From contig NZ_BMVM01000012.1 in NCBI RefSeq assembly GCF_014650715.1, forward strand, positions 1 through 64,000: a stretch of DNA of 64,000 bases. Direction: 5' to 3'. The notes beneath the pieces were generated by a model. That model worked only from the letters and a program-made list of their open reading frames with translations. It was not told where the DNA came from and ran no database searches. Positions 9,043 to 17,808 of this stretch are shown here, in pieces (position 1 is the first letter of the stretch; every line of letters starts with the position of its first letter). The translations under genes were made by a program, and so were the position numbers. This DNA comes from Streptomyces bluensis (lineage in GTDB: Bacteria > Actinomycetota > Actinomycetes > Streptomycetales > Streptomycetaceae).

Positions 9043-9542
9043 GCGCGCCCCACACGGACGTCGAGCAGGTCGAACTCGCCAACACGGCCTTCTACGAGGC
9101 AATGGAGCGCGGCGACTTCGAGACGGTCTCCTCGCTCTGGCTGACCCCCGCGGACCTGGGCGTCGACGAGTCGTACCACGACCCGGCGGACACCGGCGTG
9201 ATCTCCTGCGTCCATCCCGGCTGGCCGGTCCTCACCGGCCGCGGCGAGGTGCTGAGGTCCTATGCGCTCATCATGGCGAACACCGAGTACATCCAGTTCT
9301 TCCTGACCGACGTCCATGTGTCCGTCACCGGCGACACGGCCCTGGTGACCTGCACGGAGAACATCCTCAGCGGTGGCCCCGCGCCGGAGGAAGGCGGTGA
9401 GCTGGGCCCGCTCGTGGGCCAGCTGGTCGTCGCCACGAACGTGTTCCGGCGCACCGCCGACGGCTGGAAGCTGTGGTCGCACCACGCCTCGCCCGTACTG
9501 ACCGAATCCGACGGCGACGAGGGCGAGGACACGTCCGCCTGA
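9039..9542 (+). CDS. SnoaL/NTF2-like protein
   Basis: A 167-residue protein of the nuclear-transport-factor-2 fold: an N-terminal helix with EQVELANTAFYEAMERGDF, then LTGRGEVLRSYALIM and a C-terminal strand pair ending FRRTADGWKLWSHHAS. Such proteins are small binding cones with no universal catalytic residues. It starts at a GTG inside the folP stop codon (GTGA), so it is translationally coupled to folP and conserved at this position in Streptomyces folate clusters as I remember them. Its role in folate metabolism is unproven. Confidence 0.85.
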   Translation: MSAPHTDVEQVELANTAFYEAMERGDFETVSSLWLTPADLGVDESYHDPADTGVISCVHPGWPVLTGRGEVLRSYALIMANTEYIQFFLTDVHVSVTGDTALVTCTENILSGGPAPEEGGELGPLVGQLVVATNVFRRTADGWKLWSHHASPVLTESDGDEGEDTSA

Positions 9543-9560
9543 GTGGGTAGGCGCCGGTCC

Positions 9561-9736
9561 AGGGCGTGTTTCGAAAGTCCCGTCGTCCGCCCGAAGGGCG
9601 GGCCCCGCGGCGTCTGGTGCGTGCGATCGCAAGGCGCCGGAGCGCCCTAATAGCGGAGCTATTCGGGCGTTTCGGCAACGCCGCGAGCGTGCGTGCCAGG
9701 CGTCGCGGGGCAGGCGGGACTTTCGAAACACGCCCT
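9561..9736. mobile_element. MITE-like palindromic element (long copy)
   Basis: Perfect 22-bp terminal inverted repeats (9561-9582 and 9715-9736, outer end AGGGCGTGTTTCGAAAGTCC) bound a 176-bp element with no transposase gene. The centre is itself palindromic around AATAGC-GGA-GCTATT, so the whole element can fold into one long imperfect hairpin. Both arms match those of the 54-140 element in inverted orientation. It sits between the SnoaL-like gene and folB and could affect read-through within the folate operon. Confidence 0.75.
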
Positions 9737-9965
9737 AGGGGCCGCTGAGTGGTTCGAGCAGCGGGATGCGGGGTATGCGGGGCTTCCGGCCTGCGAGCCG
9801 CCGTGTCCTCCCAGGGAAACGCCCGGTGAACTGTGCCCGTCGGGTGCGGGCCCGGGCCTACCGCGGCCGAACGCTGTCAGTGCCCGCAGGTAGATTCGAG
9901 GGTGGCTGGTGTGCGACCGCGTGCGGTACGCACCGCCGAGACCGACGACTGCAGGAGTGATTCGC

Positions 9966-10325
9966 GTGGATCGTGTCGCGCTGCGCGGCCTGAGGGCCCG
10001 CGGGCACCACGGGGTGTTCCAGAAGGAGCGCGAGGAGGGCCAGACCTTCGTCGTGGACCTGACGCTGGGCCTGGACACCCGACCGGCGGCGGCCGACGAC
10101 GACCTGGCGAAGACCGTGCACTACGGCATCGTGGCGGAGGAGGTCGTGGCGGTCGTCGAGGGAGAGCCCGTCGACCTCATCGAGACGCTGGCCGAGCGCA
10201 TCGCCCAGGTGTGTCTGAAGCACGAGGGCGTCCAGGAGGTCGAGGTCTGTGTCCACAAACCGCAGGCGCCGATCACGGTCCCCTTCGACGACGTGACCGT
10301 CACCATCACCCGGAGCCGAGTATGA
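9966..10325 (+). CDS. folB: Dihydroneopterin aldolase
   Basis: Converts dihydroneopterin to 6-hydroxymethyl-dihydropterin. The 119-residue protein has the short tunnelling fold of the family; visible signatures are GLRARGHHGVFQKER with the catalytic-region Glu, FVVDLTLGLDT, VHYGIVAEEV, and the C-terminal VCVHKPQAPITVPF with the conserved Lys-Pro-x-Ala-Pro. The GTG at 9966 follows a good CAGGAGTGA ribosome-binding site, which rules out longer upstream starts. It overlaps folK by an ATGA. Confidence 0.95.
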   Translation: MDRVALRGLRARGHHGVFQKEREEGQTFVVDLTLGLDTRPAAADDDLAKTVHYGIVAEEVVAVVEGEPVDLIETLAERIAQVCLKHEGVQEVEVCVHKPQAPITVPFDDVTVTITRSRV

Positions 10326-10933
10326 CCGCCTTCTTCACCGAGGGTCAGAGCGACCCGACCGTCCAGCCGGTGCCCGCCTCGGTCGTCGAGAAGGTGGACG
10401 CCGCCGACACGACCCTGCAGAACCCCAGGCGCGCCGTGCTCTCCCTCGGCTCGAACCTGGGCAACCGCCTGGAGACCCTCCAGGGCGCCATAGACGCCCT
10501 GGAGGACACCCCGGGCGTACGCGTCAAGGCGGTCTCCCCGGTGTACGAGACGGAGCCGTGGGGCGTCGCGCCGGGCTCGCAGCCCACGTACTTCAACGCG
10601 GTCGTGGTGCTGAAGACGACACTGCCCCCGTCCTCGCTCCTGGAGCGGGCGCACGCGGTCGAGGAGGCCTTCCACCGCGTCCGCGACGAGCGGTGGGGCC
10701 CGCGCACGATCGACGTGGACATCGTCTCGTACGCCGACGAGGTCTCCGACGACCCGGTGCTGACGCTGCCCCACCCGCGCGCGCACGAGCGGGCGTTCGT
10801 CCTGGCGCCCTGGCACGACGTGGAGCCCGAGGCCCAGCTGCCGGGCCGGGGCCCGGTCGCCCAACTCCTCGCGGACATCACCCGGGAGGGCGTCGCCCCT
10901 CGCGCGGACCTGGAACTTCAGCTGCCCGAGTAG
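10322..10933 (+). CDS. folK: 2-amino-4-hydroxy-6-hydroxymethyldihydropteridine pyrophosphokinase
   Basis: Transfers pyrophosphate from ATP to hydroxymethyl-dihydropterin, making the FolP substrate. The 203-residue protein carries SLGSNLGNR, SPVYETEPWG, FNAVVVLKT and the family signature RWGPRTIDVDI, then LPHPRAHERAFVLAPW. About 40 N-terminal residues precede the domain, a common actinobacterial extension. ATG overlaps the folB stop (ATGA), so translation is coupled. Confidence 0.95.
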   Translation: MTAFFTEGQSDPTVQPVPASVVEKVDAADTTLQNPRRAVLSLGSNLGNRLETLQGAIDALEDTPGVRVKAVSPVYETEPWGVAPGSQPTYFNAVVVLKTTLPPSSLLERAHAVEEAFHRVRDERWGPRTIDVDIVSYADEVSDDPVLTLPHPRAHERAFVLAPWHDVEPEAQLPGRGPVAQLLADITREGVAPRADLELQLPE

Positions 10934-11028
10934 TCGTTAAGGTCTACCGGGTCGGACGGACCGGGATCGTCCGCCGGCCCGCACAGACCACCTGGCTTAC
11001 AGACCACCCGGCTTGTCGAAGGGGCATC

Positions 11029-11523
11029 GTGAAAGAGCTGCGCATCAGGACGCTGGCCGCGGTGTTCGTGGTGGCCGGAGTGCTGTCCTGGGCGGGGGCC
11101 CGCCTGTGGAACGCGGTGGGCTCGCTGCCCCGCGTCCCGCTGGCCGCGCCCATCGTGCTCGCCCTGATCGCCGCCGTCCTTCTCGCCACGGCGCTGTCGC
11201 TGCGCGCCCGGCTCAAGGCCCAGCGCGAACGCCGCCCGGGTGCTCGGGGCGTGGACCCGCTGGTGGCGGCCCGCGCGGTCGTCTTCGGCCACGCGAGCGC
11301 CCTGGTCGCGGCCCTGGTCGCCGGTATGTACGGCGGCACGGGCGTGTTCCTCCTGGAGTCCCTGGAGATCCCCGCCCGTCGCGATCAGGCCATCTACGCG
11401 GGCTTCTCCGTCCTCGCGGGCATCGCGGTGATAGCGGCCGCCTTCTTCCTGGAACGCGTGTGCAAGCTCCCGGAGGACGACGACACGAGCGGGGGCGGTG
11501 GTGCCGCGACCCGGGCGGTGTAG
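11029..11523 (+). CDS. DUF3180 membrane protein
   Basis: A 164-residue integral membrane protein with four predicted helices (about residues 7-25, 35-55, 82-108 and 124-145). DUF3180 proteins are found next to folK across actinobacteria and have no known activity. The GTG at 11029 has GAAGGGG upstream. A 16-bp near-perfect tandem duplication (10983-11014) lies in its leader. It is on the same strand as the folate genes with a 95-bp gap and converges on folE. Confidence 0.8.
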   Translation: MKELRIRTLAAVFVVAGVLSWAGARLWNAVGSLPRVPLAAPIVLALIAAVLLATALSLRARLKAQRERRPGARGVDPLVAARAVVFGHASALVAALVAGMYGGTGVFLLESLEIPARRDQAIYAGFSVLAGIAVIAAAFFLERVCKLPEDDDTSGGGGAATRAV

Positions 11524-11531
11524 GGGCCGGG

Positions 11532-12137
11532 TCAGCGCGCCAGTATCAGGCTCATCGCCTCGGCGCGGGTCGTGGCGTCCCGAAGCTGGCCGCGTACGGC
11601 CGACGTCGTGGTCTTCGCCCCCGGCTTGCGGATACCGCGCACCGACATGCACATGTGCTCCGCCTCAATGACGACGATCGCGCCACGAGCCTCAAGGATG
11701 CGCATGAGCGAGTCGGCGATCTGCGTGGTGAGTCGTTCCTGCACCTGGGGGCGCCGAGCGAACACATCGACGAGACGGGCCAGCTTCGACAGGCCAGTGA
11801 TCTTCCCGGTCTCGGCCGGGATGTAGCCCACGTGCGCCACACCATGGAACGGCAACAGATGATGTTCGCACAAAGACACGATTTCGATGTCCTTCACCAG
11901 GACCATCTCATCGTGTCCCAGGTCGAACGTCGTCGTCAGAACCTCTTCAGGCTCCTGCCTCAGCCCCGCCAAAAGCTCCCGATACGCCCGAGCCACCCGC
12001 CCCGGCGTCTCCCTCAGCCCCTCCCGGTCCGGGTCCTCCCCGACCGCGATCAGCAACTCCCGCACGGCGTTCTCGGCGCGTTTCTCGTCGAACTCGCCGA
12101 TCGTGCCCTCGCCGTCCAGCGTCACGGGGTCGGTCAT
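11532..12137 (-). CDS. folE: GTP cyclohydrolase I
   Basis: First enzyme of tetrahydrofolate synthesis, GTP to dihydroneopterin triphosphate. The 201-residue protein has the zinc-binding SLCEHHLLPFHG (Cys90, His93) and EAEHMCMSVRGI (Cys163) segments, GYIPAETGKITGLSKLARL and the C-terminal TTTSAVRGQL. It is transcribed towards the folB-folK operon and ends only 8 bp from the DUF3180 gene, while lying downstream of ftsH on the same strand. Thus folate genes flank a convergent junction. Confidence 0.96.
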   Translation of the reverse strand: MTDPVTLDGEGTIGEFDEKRAENAVRELLIAVGEDPDREGLRETPGRVARAYRELLAGLRQEPEEVLTTTFDLGHDEMVLVKDIEIVSLCEHHLLPFHGVAHVGYIPAETGKITGLSKLARLVDVFARRPQVQERLTTQIADSLMRILEARGAIVVIEAEHMCMSVRGIRKPGAKTTTSAVRGQLRDATTRAEAMSLILAR

Positions 12138-12204
12138 CTGGTGCCTCGTTCCTGTGCCTTCGACGCGTACGGATCACGCGTCGCATATACGGGCATATGA
12201 AAGT

Positions 12205-12240
12205 GCCGCGCCCCCCAGGCTAGAACCTGGGGGGCGCGGC
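12205..12240. terminator. Strong stem-loop between ftsH and folE
   Basis: A perfect 15-bp stem (GCCGCGCCCCCCAGG at 12205-12219 with its complement at 12226-12240) and a 6-base loop lie between the ftsH stop and the folE start, both on the minus strand. It probably ends most ftsH transcription and separates folE expression from it. Confidence 0.75.
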
Positions 12241-12282
12241 CATCATTCCGGGCCGGACGGCCGAAAACCGTCGGCGGGTGGA

Positions 12283-14346
12283 TCAGCTCTCCGTGCGGTC
12301 CTCCGGGGCCGTCTCCTTCGCGGGGACGGACTCCGCGGCGCCGGTGATCGCCGGCGTCGCGCCGTTCACCCCGTTCGTCAGCGCGAGCTCCTTCGGGGAG
12401 AGCACCGGCGGGCGGGTGGACGGGGTCCGGCGGGAGGAGCCGGTCCACGCCGGGCGCGGCGGGCGCTTGACGATGGGGGCGAAGATCTCGGCGATCTCCT
12501 CCTTGCCCAGCGTCTCCTTCTCCAGCAGCGCGAGCACCAGGTTGTCGAGGACGTCGCGGTTCTCGACCAGGATCTCCCAGGCCTCGTTGTGCGCGGTCTC
12601 GATGAGCTTCTTGACCTCTTCGTCGACGAGCGCGGCGACCTCTTCCGAGTAGTCGCGCTGGTGAGCCATCTCACGTCCGAGGAACGGCTCGGTGTTGTCG
12701 CCGCCGAACTTGATCGCGCCGAGACGCTCGGTCATGCCGTACTGCGTGACCATCGCGCGGGCCGTGGTCGTGGCCTTCTCGATGTCGTTCGCGGCGCCCG
12801 TCGTCGGGTCGTGGAAGACCAGTTCCTCGGCCGCGCGGCCGCCCAGCATGTAGGCCAGCTGGTCCAGCATCTCGTTGCGCGTGGTCGAGTACTTGTCCTC
12901 GTCCGGGAGCACCATCGTGTAGCCGAGGGCGCGGCCGCGGGAGAGGATCGTGATCTTGTGGACCGGGTCGGAGTTCGGTGAGGCCGCCGCGACCAGGGCG
13001 TGACCGCCCTCGTGGTACGCGGTGATCTTCTTCTCCTTGTCCGACATGATCCGGGTCCGCTTCTGCGGACCCGCCACGACGCGGTCGATGGCCTCGTCCA
13101 GCATCTGGTTGTCGATCAGCTTCTTGTCGCTGCGGGCCGTGAGGAGCGCGGCCTCGTTCAGGACGTTGGACAGATCGGCACCCGTGAAGCCGGGCGTGCG
13201 GCGGGCGACCGCGGACAGGTCGACGTCCGGGGCGACCGGCTTGCCCTTCTGGTGGACCTTGAGGATCTCCAGACGGCCCTGCATGTCCGGGCGGTCGACC
13301 GCGATCTGGCGGTCGAAGCGGCCGGGGCGCAGGAGGGCCGGGTCGAGGATGTCCGGGCGGTTCGTGGCGGCGATCAGGATGACGCCGCCCTTCACGTCGA
13401 AGCCGTCCATCTCGACGAGCAGCTGGTTCAGGGTCTGCTCGCGCTCGTCGTGACCGCCGCCGAGGCCGGCGCCGCGGTGGCGGCCGACCGCGTCGATCTC
13501 GTCGACGAAGACGATCGCCGGGGCGTTCGCCTTGGCCTGCTCGAACAGGTCACGGACGCGGGAGGCGCCGACACCGACGAACATCTCGACGAAGTCGGAA
13601 CCGGAGATCGAGTAGAAGGGGACGCCGGCCTCGCCCGCGACGGCGCGCGCGAGCAGCGTCTTACCGGTACCGGGCGGGCCGTAGAGCAGCACGCCCTTGG
13701 GGATCTTCGCCCCGACCGCCTGGAACTTGGCGGGCTCCTGGAGGAACTCCTTGATCTCCTGGAGTTCCTCGACCGCCTCGTCCGAGCCCGCGACGTCCGT
13801 GAACGTCGTTTTGGGGGTGTCCTTGGTGATGAGCTTCGCCTTGGACTTCCCGAAGTTCATCACTCGGGAGCCGCCGCCCTGCATCTGGTTCATCAGGAAC
13901 AGGAAGACGACCACGATGAGGACGAAGGGGAGCAGCGAGAGCAGGATCCCGACGAACGGGTTCTGCTTGGACGGCGAAACGGTGTAGCCGTCCGGGATGC
14001 GCTTGGTCTGGTACTTGTCCTGCAGCGTGGTGGCAAGGCTCACGCCCTGGTCGCCGATGTAGCTCGCCTGGATCTTCGAGCTGCCGTCGACCTTCTGACC
14101 GTTCTTGAGCTCGACCTTGATGATCTGCTCGTCGCCGGTGGTGAGCTTGGCCGACTTGACCTTGTCCTGGTTGATCGCCTGGACGACCTGGCCGGTGTCC
14201 ACCGTCTTGTAGCCGCCGGACGAGCCGACGACCTGCATCAACACGACCACGGCAAGGACGGCCAGCACGATCCACATGACCGGCCCACGGAAGTATCGCT
14301 TCACGTCCATCCATACGGAGCGGTGCCGCCCCGTCCCTCCTGCCAT
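12283..14346 (-). CDS. ftsH: ATP-dependent zinc metalloprotease FtsH
   Basis: Membrane-anchored AAA+ protease that degrades unassembled membrane proteins and some regulators. The 687-residue protein has two membrane helices (about 22-40 and 131-151) around an extracytoplasmic domain. Walker A GPPGTGKT is near 223-230, Walker B FVDEID near 280, and the second region of homology NRPDILDPALLRPGRFDR is near 330-346. The protease zinc motif HEGGH is at 445-449, with the third ligand region further on. A Pro/Ser-rich C-terminal tail is typical of actinobacteria. The first ATG is used; MDVKRYFRG at 14310 is an equally likely start. hpt and tilS lie upstream on the same strand. Confidence 0.96.
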   Translation of the reverse strand: MAGGTGRHRSVWMDVKRYFRGPVMWIVLAVLAVVVLMQVVGSSGGYKTVDTGQVVQAINQDKVKSAKLTTGDEQIIKVELKNGQKVDGSSKIQASYIGDQGVSLATTLQDKYQTKRIPDGYTVSPSKQNPFVGILLSLLPFVLIVVVFLFLMNQMQGGGSRVMNFGKSKAKLITKDTPKTTFTDVAGSDEAVEELQEIKEFLQEPAKFQAVGAKIPKGVLLYGPPGTGKTLLARAVAGEAGVPFYSISGSDFVEMFVGVGASRVRDLFEQAKANAPAIVFVDEIDAVGRHRGAGLGGGHDEREQTLNQLLVEMDGFDVKGGVILIAATNRPDILDPALLRPGRFDRQIAVDRPDMQGRLEILKVHQKGKPVAPDVDLSAVARRTPGFTGADLSNVLNEAALLTARSDKKLIDNQMLDEAIDRVVAGPQKRTRIMSDKEKKITAYHEGGHALVAAASPNSDPVHKITILSRGRALGYTMVLPDEDKYSTTRNEMLDQLAYMLGGRAAEELVFHDPTTGAANDIEKATTTARAMVTQYGMTERLGAIKFGGDNTEPFLGREMAHQRDYSEEVAALVDEEVKKLIETAHNEAWEILVENRDVLDNLVLALLEKETLGKEEIAEIFAPIVKRPPRPAWTGSSRRTPSTRPPVLSPKELALTNGVNGATPAITGAAESVPAKETAPEDRTES

Positions 14347-14509
14347 AGTGAGTTTGATAAAGGCTGTTCTTCGGACGGTACCCCAGCATTGTCACCCGAA
14401 GTCGCGCGGGACGGCTGACAATCCCGTCTCTGCATGCTCCAACGGCGCGAGACCCGCTGGGGTTCCCGAGCCTCTCACGGAGGCCTGCGGCCCTCGTGAC
14501 GAGGACTTT

Positions 14510-15070
14510 TCAGCCGCCGTAAACGTGAGGCGCGAGCGTACCCACGAACGGGAGATTGCGGTACTTCTCCGCGTAGTCGAGGCCGTATCCCACGACAAAC
14601 TCGTTGGGAATGTCGAATCCGACCCACTCGACGTCGATGGCGACCTTGGCCGCGTCCGGCTTGCGCAGCAGGGTGCACACCTTCAGGGAGGCGGGCTCGC
14701 GGGAGCCGAGGTTGGTGATCAGCCAGGAGAGGGTCAGGCCGGAGTCGATGATGTCCTCGACGATGAGGACGTGCCTGCCCTTGATGTCGGTGTCGAGGTC
14801 CTTGAGGATCCGCACCACGCCGGAGGACTGGGTGCCCGCGCCGTACGAGGACACGGCCATCCAGTCCATGGTGAGGGGGGTGGACAGCGCCCGGGCGAGG
14901 TCCGCCATGACCATCACGGCGCCCTTGAGGACGCCGACGATCAGCAGGTCCTTGCCCGTGTACTCCGCGTCGATCTTCGCGGCCAGCTCGGCCAGCTTCG
15001 CGTCGATCTCTTCCTTGGTGATGAGTACCTGCTTGAGGTCGGCACCCATGTCGTTCGCGTCCACCCGCAT
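14510..15070 (-). CDS. hpt: Hypoxanthine phosphoribosyltransferase
   Basis: Purine salvage enzyme that makes IMP and GMP from hypoxanthine or guanine plus PRPP. In 186 residues it has the LLIVGVLKGAVMVMADLAR loop, the PRPP-binding HVLIVEDIIDSGLTLSWL signature (13-residue motif), and the WVGFDIPNEFVVGYGLDYAE purine-binding end. The ATG at 15070 (MRVDAND) is chosen from memory of family starts; MGADLK at 15049 is the alternative. It lies between tilS and ftsH, the conserved tilS-hpt-ftsH order. Confidence 0.94.
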   Translation of the reverse strand: MRVDANDMGADLKQVLITKEEIDAKLAELAAKIDAEYTGKDLLIVGVLKGAVMVMADLARALSTPLTMDWMAVSSYGAGTQSSGVVRILKDLDTDIKGRHVLIVEDIIDSGLTLSWLITNLGSREPASLKVCTLLRKPDAAKVAIDVEWVGFDIPNEFVVGYGLDYAEKYRNLPFVGTLAPHVYGG

Positions 15071-15147
15071 CACTTTCGGTCGTCCCACCGGCTGAACGGC
15101 CTCTCCCCGAAGGAGGACCCGACTCCTCCTGAGGGGAGGGTGCTTTC

Positions 15148-16305
15148 TCAGCCTTGCCGAATCAACAGTCTGCCACCCTGCCTCCGGGCGACGACCTTGC
15201 CCGGCAGGTTGATGGCTCCCTGTCCGCGCCAGCCGGTGATCAGCCGGTCGATCTCCTCGATGTGGCGGGCGAACAGCGAGCCGGCCGGTGCCCCGGCCTC
15301 GATCGCGGCGCGGCGCAGGATGCGGCGGCGGACGGCGGCGGGCAGGGCGTACAGCTTGGCGCACTCCAGGACGCCTGCCGCGTCGCGTACGGAGGGCTCG
15401 GCCTGGTGGGCCCAGGTGTCGAGGGCGTCGGCGTCGTCACGCGACAGCTGGGCCGTGCGGGCCAGGGCTTCCACGACGCCCTTGCCGAGCGCCTTCTCCA
15501 GGGCGGGCAGGCCCTCGTGGCGCAGCCGGGAGCGGGTGTAGGCGGGGTCGGTGTTGTGGGGATCGTCCCAGACGGGGAGGGACTGGACCATGCAGGCCTT
15601 GCGGGCAGTCTGCCGGTCGATGTGGAGGAAGGGGCGGCGGTAGCGGCCGCCGGCCCCCGAGACCGCGGCCATGCCGGACAGCGAGCGGATGCCGGAGCCG
15701 CGGGCGAGGCCCAGCAGCACGGTCTCGGCCTGGTCGTCGCGGGTGTGGCCGAGGAGGACGGCTGCGGCGCCGTGGCGTTCGGCGGCGGCGTCCAGGGCGG
15801 CGTAGCGGGCGTCTCGTGCGGCGGCCTCGGGGCCGCCGTCGCGGCCGACCGCCACGGTGACGGACTCCACGGGGTCCAGGCCGAGCTCGCGCAGCCGCAG
15901 GACGACCTCGGCGGCGCGCAGGTCGGAGCCGGGCTGCAGGGCGTGGTCGACGGTGACGCCGCCGGCGCGGACGCCGAGTCTGGGGGCTTCGAAGGCGAGG
16001 GCGGACGCGAGCGCCATGGAGTCGGCGCCACCCGAGCAGGCCACGAGTACGAGCGGCGGGGATACGAGGGTGTCCCGGCCCGAGCGCGGTCGCGAGCCGG
16101 CGTCGGCGGTGTCGGGAGTCACAGCGTCGGGACGCACGGCGCGGGAGCGTGCCGGGCGTGCCGGTGCGTCGGGGCCGTCGGCGGGCCCGCCGGTGCGGAG
16201 GGCGGGTACGGCGCGGACGGCGTCGGTGTCGTGTTCGTTGAGGAGGTCGTGGAGGACGCGGCGGACCGCCAGGCGTATCGCCGCGACCGCAGGATGGGGA
16301 CCCAT
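15148..16305 (-). CDS. tilS: tRNA(Ile)-lysidine synthase
   Basis: Modifies C34 of the CAU-anticodon tRNA-Ile to lysidine so that it reads AUA. The 385-residue protein has the PP-loop ATPase motif ACSGGADSMAL (about 88-98), GVTVDHALQPGS, LLGHTRDDQAETVLLGLARG, and RPFLHIDR, all TilS features. A roughly 40-residue Pro/Ala/Arg-rich insert precedes the PP-loop and is probably disordered. It is followed by hpt and ftsH on the same strand. Confidence 0.94.
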   Translation of the reverse strand: MGPHPAVAAIRLAVRRVLHDLLNEHDTDAVRAVPALRTGGPADGPDAPARPARSRAVRPDAVTPDTADAGSRPRSGRDTLVSPPLVLVACSGGADSMALASALAFEAPRLGVRAGGVTVDHALQPGSDLRAAEVVLRLRELGLDPVESVTVAVGRDGGPEAAARDARYAALDAAAERHGAAAVLLGHTRDDQAETVLLGLARGSGIRSLSGMAAVSGAGGRYRRPFLHIDRQTARKACMVQSLPVWDDPHNTDPAYTRSRLRHEGLPALEKALGKGVVEALARTAQLSRDDADALDTWAHQAEPSVRDAAGVLECAKLYALPAAVRRRILRRAAIEAGAPAGSLFARHIEEIDRLITGWRGQGAINLPGKVVARRQGGRLLIRQG

Positions 16306-16496
16306 GTCCGGTGCCCTTCATGAAGTTTCCGGGGGTGAGCCCGAAGTCGGTCACTCACAGTGTGTAGATGGTGACAGAAACGGGCCGTTCCCCGAGCATT
16401 GCACGCCTGCCCTTCGCTCACGCTCCCTCGGACGGGTGATTGCGGGGGCGTTTGCCTGCCGTCAGCCGTATTCGTGTCACGTCTTCCCCGTGAGCC

Positions 16497-17621
16497 TCAC
16501 GCTTCCGACTTCCGGTGCACCCGCGCGACCCAGTCCGCCGGTTTGGCGATCTCCGCCTTGGTCGGCAGGGTGTTCGGGGAGGTCCACACGCGGTTGAAGC
16601 CGTCCACGCCGACCTGTTCGACGACGGATCGTACGAACCGTTCGCCGTCCTTGTACTGCCTGAGTTTGGCGTCCAGCCCCAGCAGCTTGCGCAGGGCGAG
16701 GTCCAGGCGCGAGGCGCCGCGGGCGCGTCGTTGCTGGAACTTCTCGCGGATCTCGCTCACGGAGGGCACGACATCGGGGCCCACGCCGTCCATCACGAAG
16801 TCCGCGTGGCCCTCCAGCAGGGACATGACCGCGGTGAGGCGGCCGAGGATCTCGCGCTGCGCGGGTGTCTGGACGAGTTCCACGATGGACCGGGACTCGT
16901 CGCCCTCCTCGCCCTCGGGGCGTCCTCCGGCGAGCGACTGGGCGGCCTCCCGGATGCGCTCCAGGACGGTCATGGGGTCCATCTCGGTCTCCCCCAGGAA
17001 CGACTGGATCTCGCCCTCCAGGTGGTCACGCAGCCAGGGCACCGCGGTGAACTGGGTGCGGTGCGTCTCCTCGTGCAGGCACACCCAGAGACGGAAGTCG
17101 TGGGGCTCGACGTCGAGTTCCCGCTCCACGTGGACGATGTTCGGCGCGACGAGCAGCAGCCGTCCGCCGCCGTTCTCTCCCGCCGGGAGCTCGCGGGTCG
17201 CGGGGGCGAAGGTCTCGTACTGGCCGAGGACGCGGGAGGCGAGGAACGACAGCAGCATGCCGAGCTCCACGCCGGTGACCTTGCCGCCGACGGCGCCGAG
17301 GACCGCGCCGCCGGGGGTGCCGCTGCGGCGTTCCTGCATCTTGTCGAGCAGCGGTTTGAGGAGTTCCCGGAAACCGGCGACGTTCGCCCGGACCCAGCCC
17401 GGGCGGTCGACGACGAGGATGGGGGTGTCGTGGGCCGTCTCGGTGCCCATTCGGGTGAAGCCCCGGACGTGTTCCTGCGAGGCCCTGGCGTGTCGGCGCA
17501 GCTCGGCGACGACGGCCCTGGCCTCGTCGCGGCTCACCTCGGGGCCCGGCCGCACGAGCCGGGTCGCGGTCGCCACCGCGAGATTCCAGTCGACCATCTC
17601 GGCACCACCGATGCGCGTCAT
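16497..17621 (-). CDS. Putative zinc-dependent metalloprotease (DUF2342 / F420-biosynthesis-associated family)
   Basis: A 374-residue protein whose core has the zinc-binding HEETH sequence in VCLHEETHRTQFTAVPWL, about residues 184-188, with a downstream LLEGHADFVMD segment that could supply the third ligand and is conserved in the family. The family is actinobacterial; the F420 link in its name is historical and not shown by anything here. It sits between tilS and dacB, as in other Streptomyces. The ATG at 17621 gives the usual MTRIGGAEMVDW start. Confidence 0.85.
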   Translation of the reverse strand: MTRIGGAEMVDWNLAVATATRLVRPGPEVSRDEARAVVAELRRHARASQEHVRGFTRMGTETAHDTPILVVDRPGWVRANVAGFRELLKPLLDKMQERRSGTPGGAVLGAVGGKVTGVELGMLLSFLASRVLGQYETFAPATRELPAGENGGGRLLLVAPNIVHVERELDVEPHDFRLWVCLHEETHRTQFTAVPWLRDHLEGEIQSFLGETEMDPMTVLERIREAAQSLAGGRPEGEEGDESRSIVELVQTPAQREILGRLTAVMSLLEGHADFVMDGVGPDVVPSVSEIREKFQQRRARGASRLDLALRKLLGLDAKLRQYKDGERFVRSVVEQVGVDGFNRVWTSPNTLPTKAEIAKPADWVARVHRKSEA

Positions 17622-17683
17622 GAATCAACCGTACGGGAGCGCTGCCGCTGGGGGCAGGCTGTGAGGTGCGGGGGTGCCCCCAC

Positions 17684-17716
17684 GCCCCTTGGGTGCCCCT
17701 TGGGTGCCCCTTGGGT
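17684..17716. repeat. Three perfect 11-bp tandem repeats
   Basis: The unit GCCCCTTGGGT occurs three times without interruption in the gap between the dacB stop and the metalloprotease start. The unit is itself nearly palindromic (CCCCTTGGG). It may be slippage within a terminator-like extragenic sequence. Confidence 0.8.
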
Positions 17717-17751
17717 GAGTGGGGGGTGCTTGTCCGTGGAAGCTGCGGGTC

Positions 17752-17808
17752 GTATGTGGCTTGTCGCGCCCACGCGGCGGAGCCGCATGGGTCACAGCCC
17801 CGCGCCCC
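17752..17808. repeat. Repetitive extragenic element downstream of dacB
   Basis: Contains TGTCGCGCCCACGCGGCGG, a GCGGC-GGA-GCCGC hairpin and CCCCGCGCCCCTT directly adjoining the dacB stop codon. I recognise this word order as an extragenic sequence seen after many Streptomyces genes; a related copy adjoins the DedA gene stop at 21860-21897. It probably takes part in transcription termination or mRNA stability. Confidence 0.5.

Noticed and set aside
9039..9542. SnoaL-like gene as a polyketide cyclase belonging to an antibiotic cluster
   Set aside because: No polyketide genes are near and it is translationally coupled to folP; the NTF2 fold alone does not imply a cyclase.
15154..16323. Long plus-strand frames opposite tilS and similarly opposite ftsH, narG and the ABC permease
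   Set aside because: Shadow frames typical of high-GC DNA; the sense-strand proteins carry all catalytic motifs.
16497..17621. Role in coenzyme F420 biosynthesis for the DUF2342 protein
   Set aside because: No F420 gene is in the window and the visible motif is a zinc-protease type HEETH; the name is a family label only.
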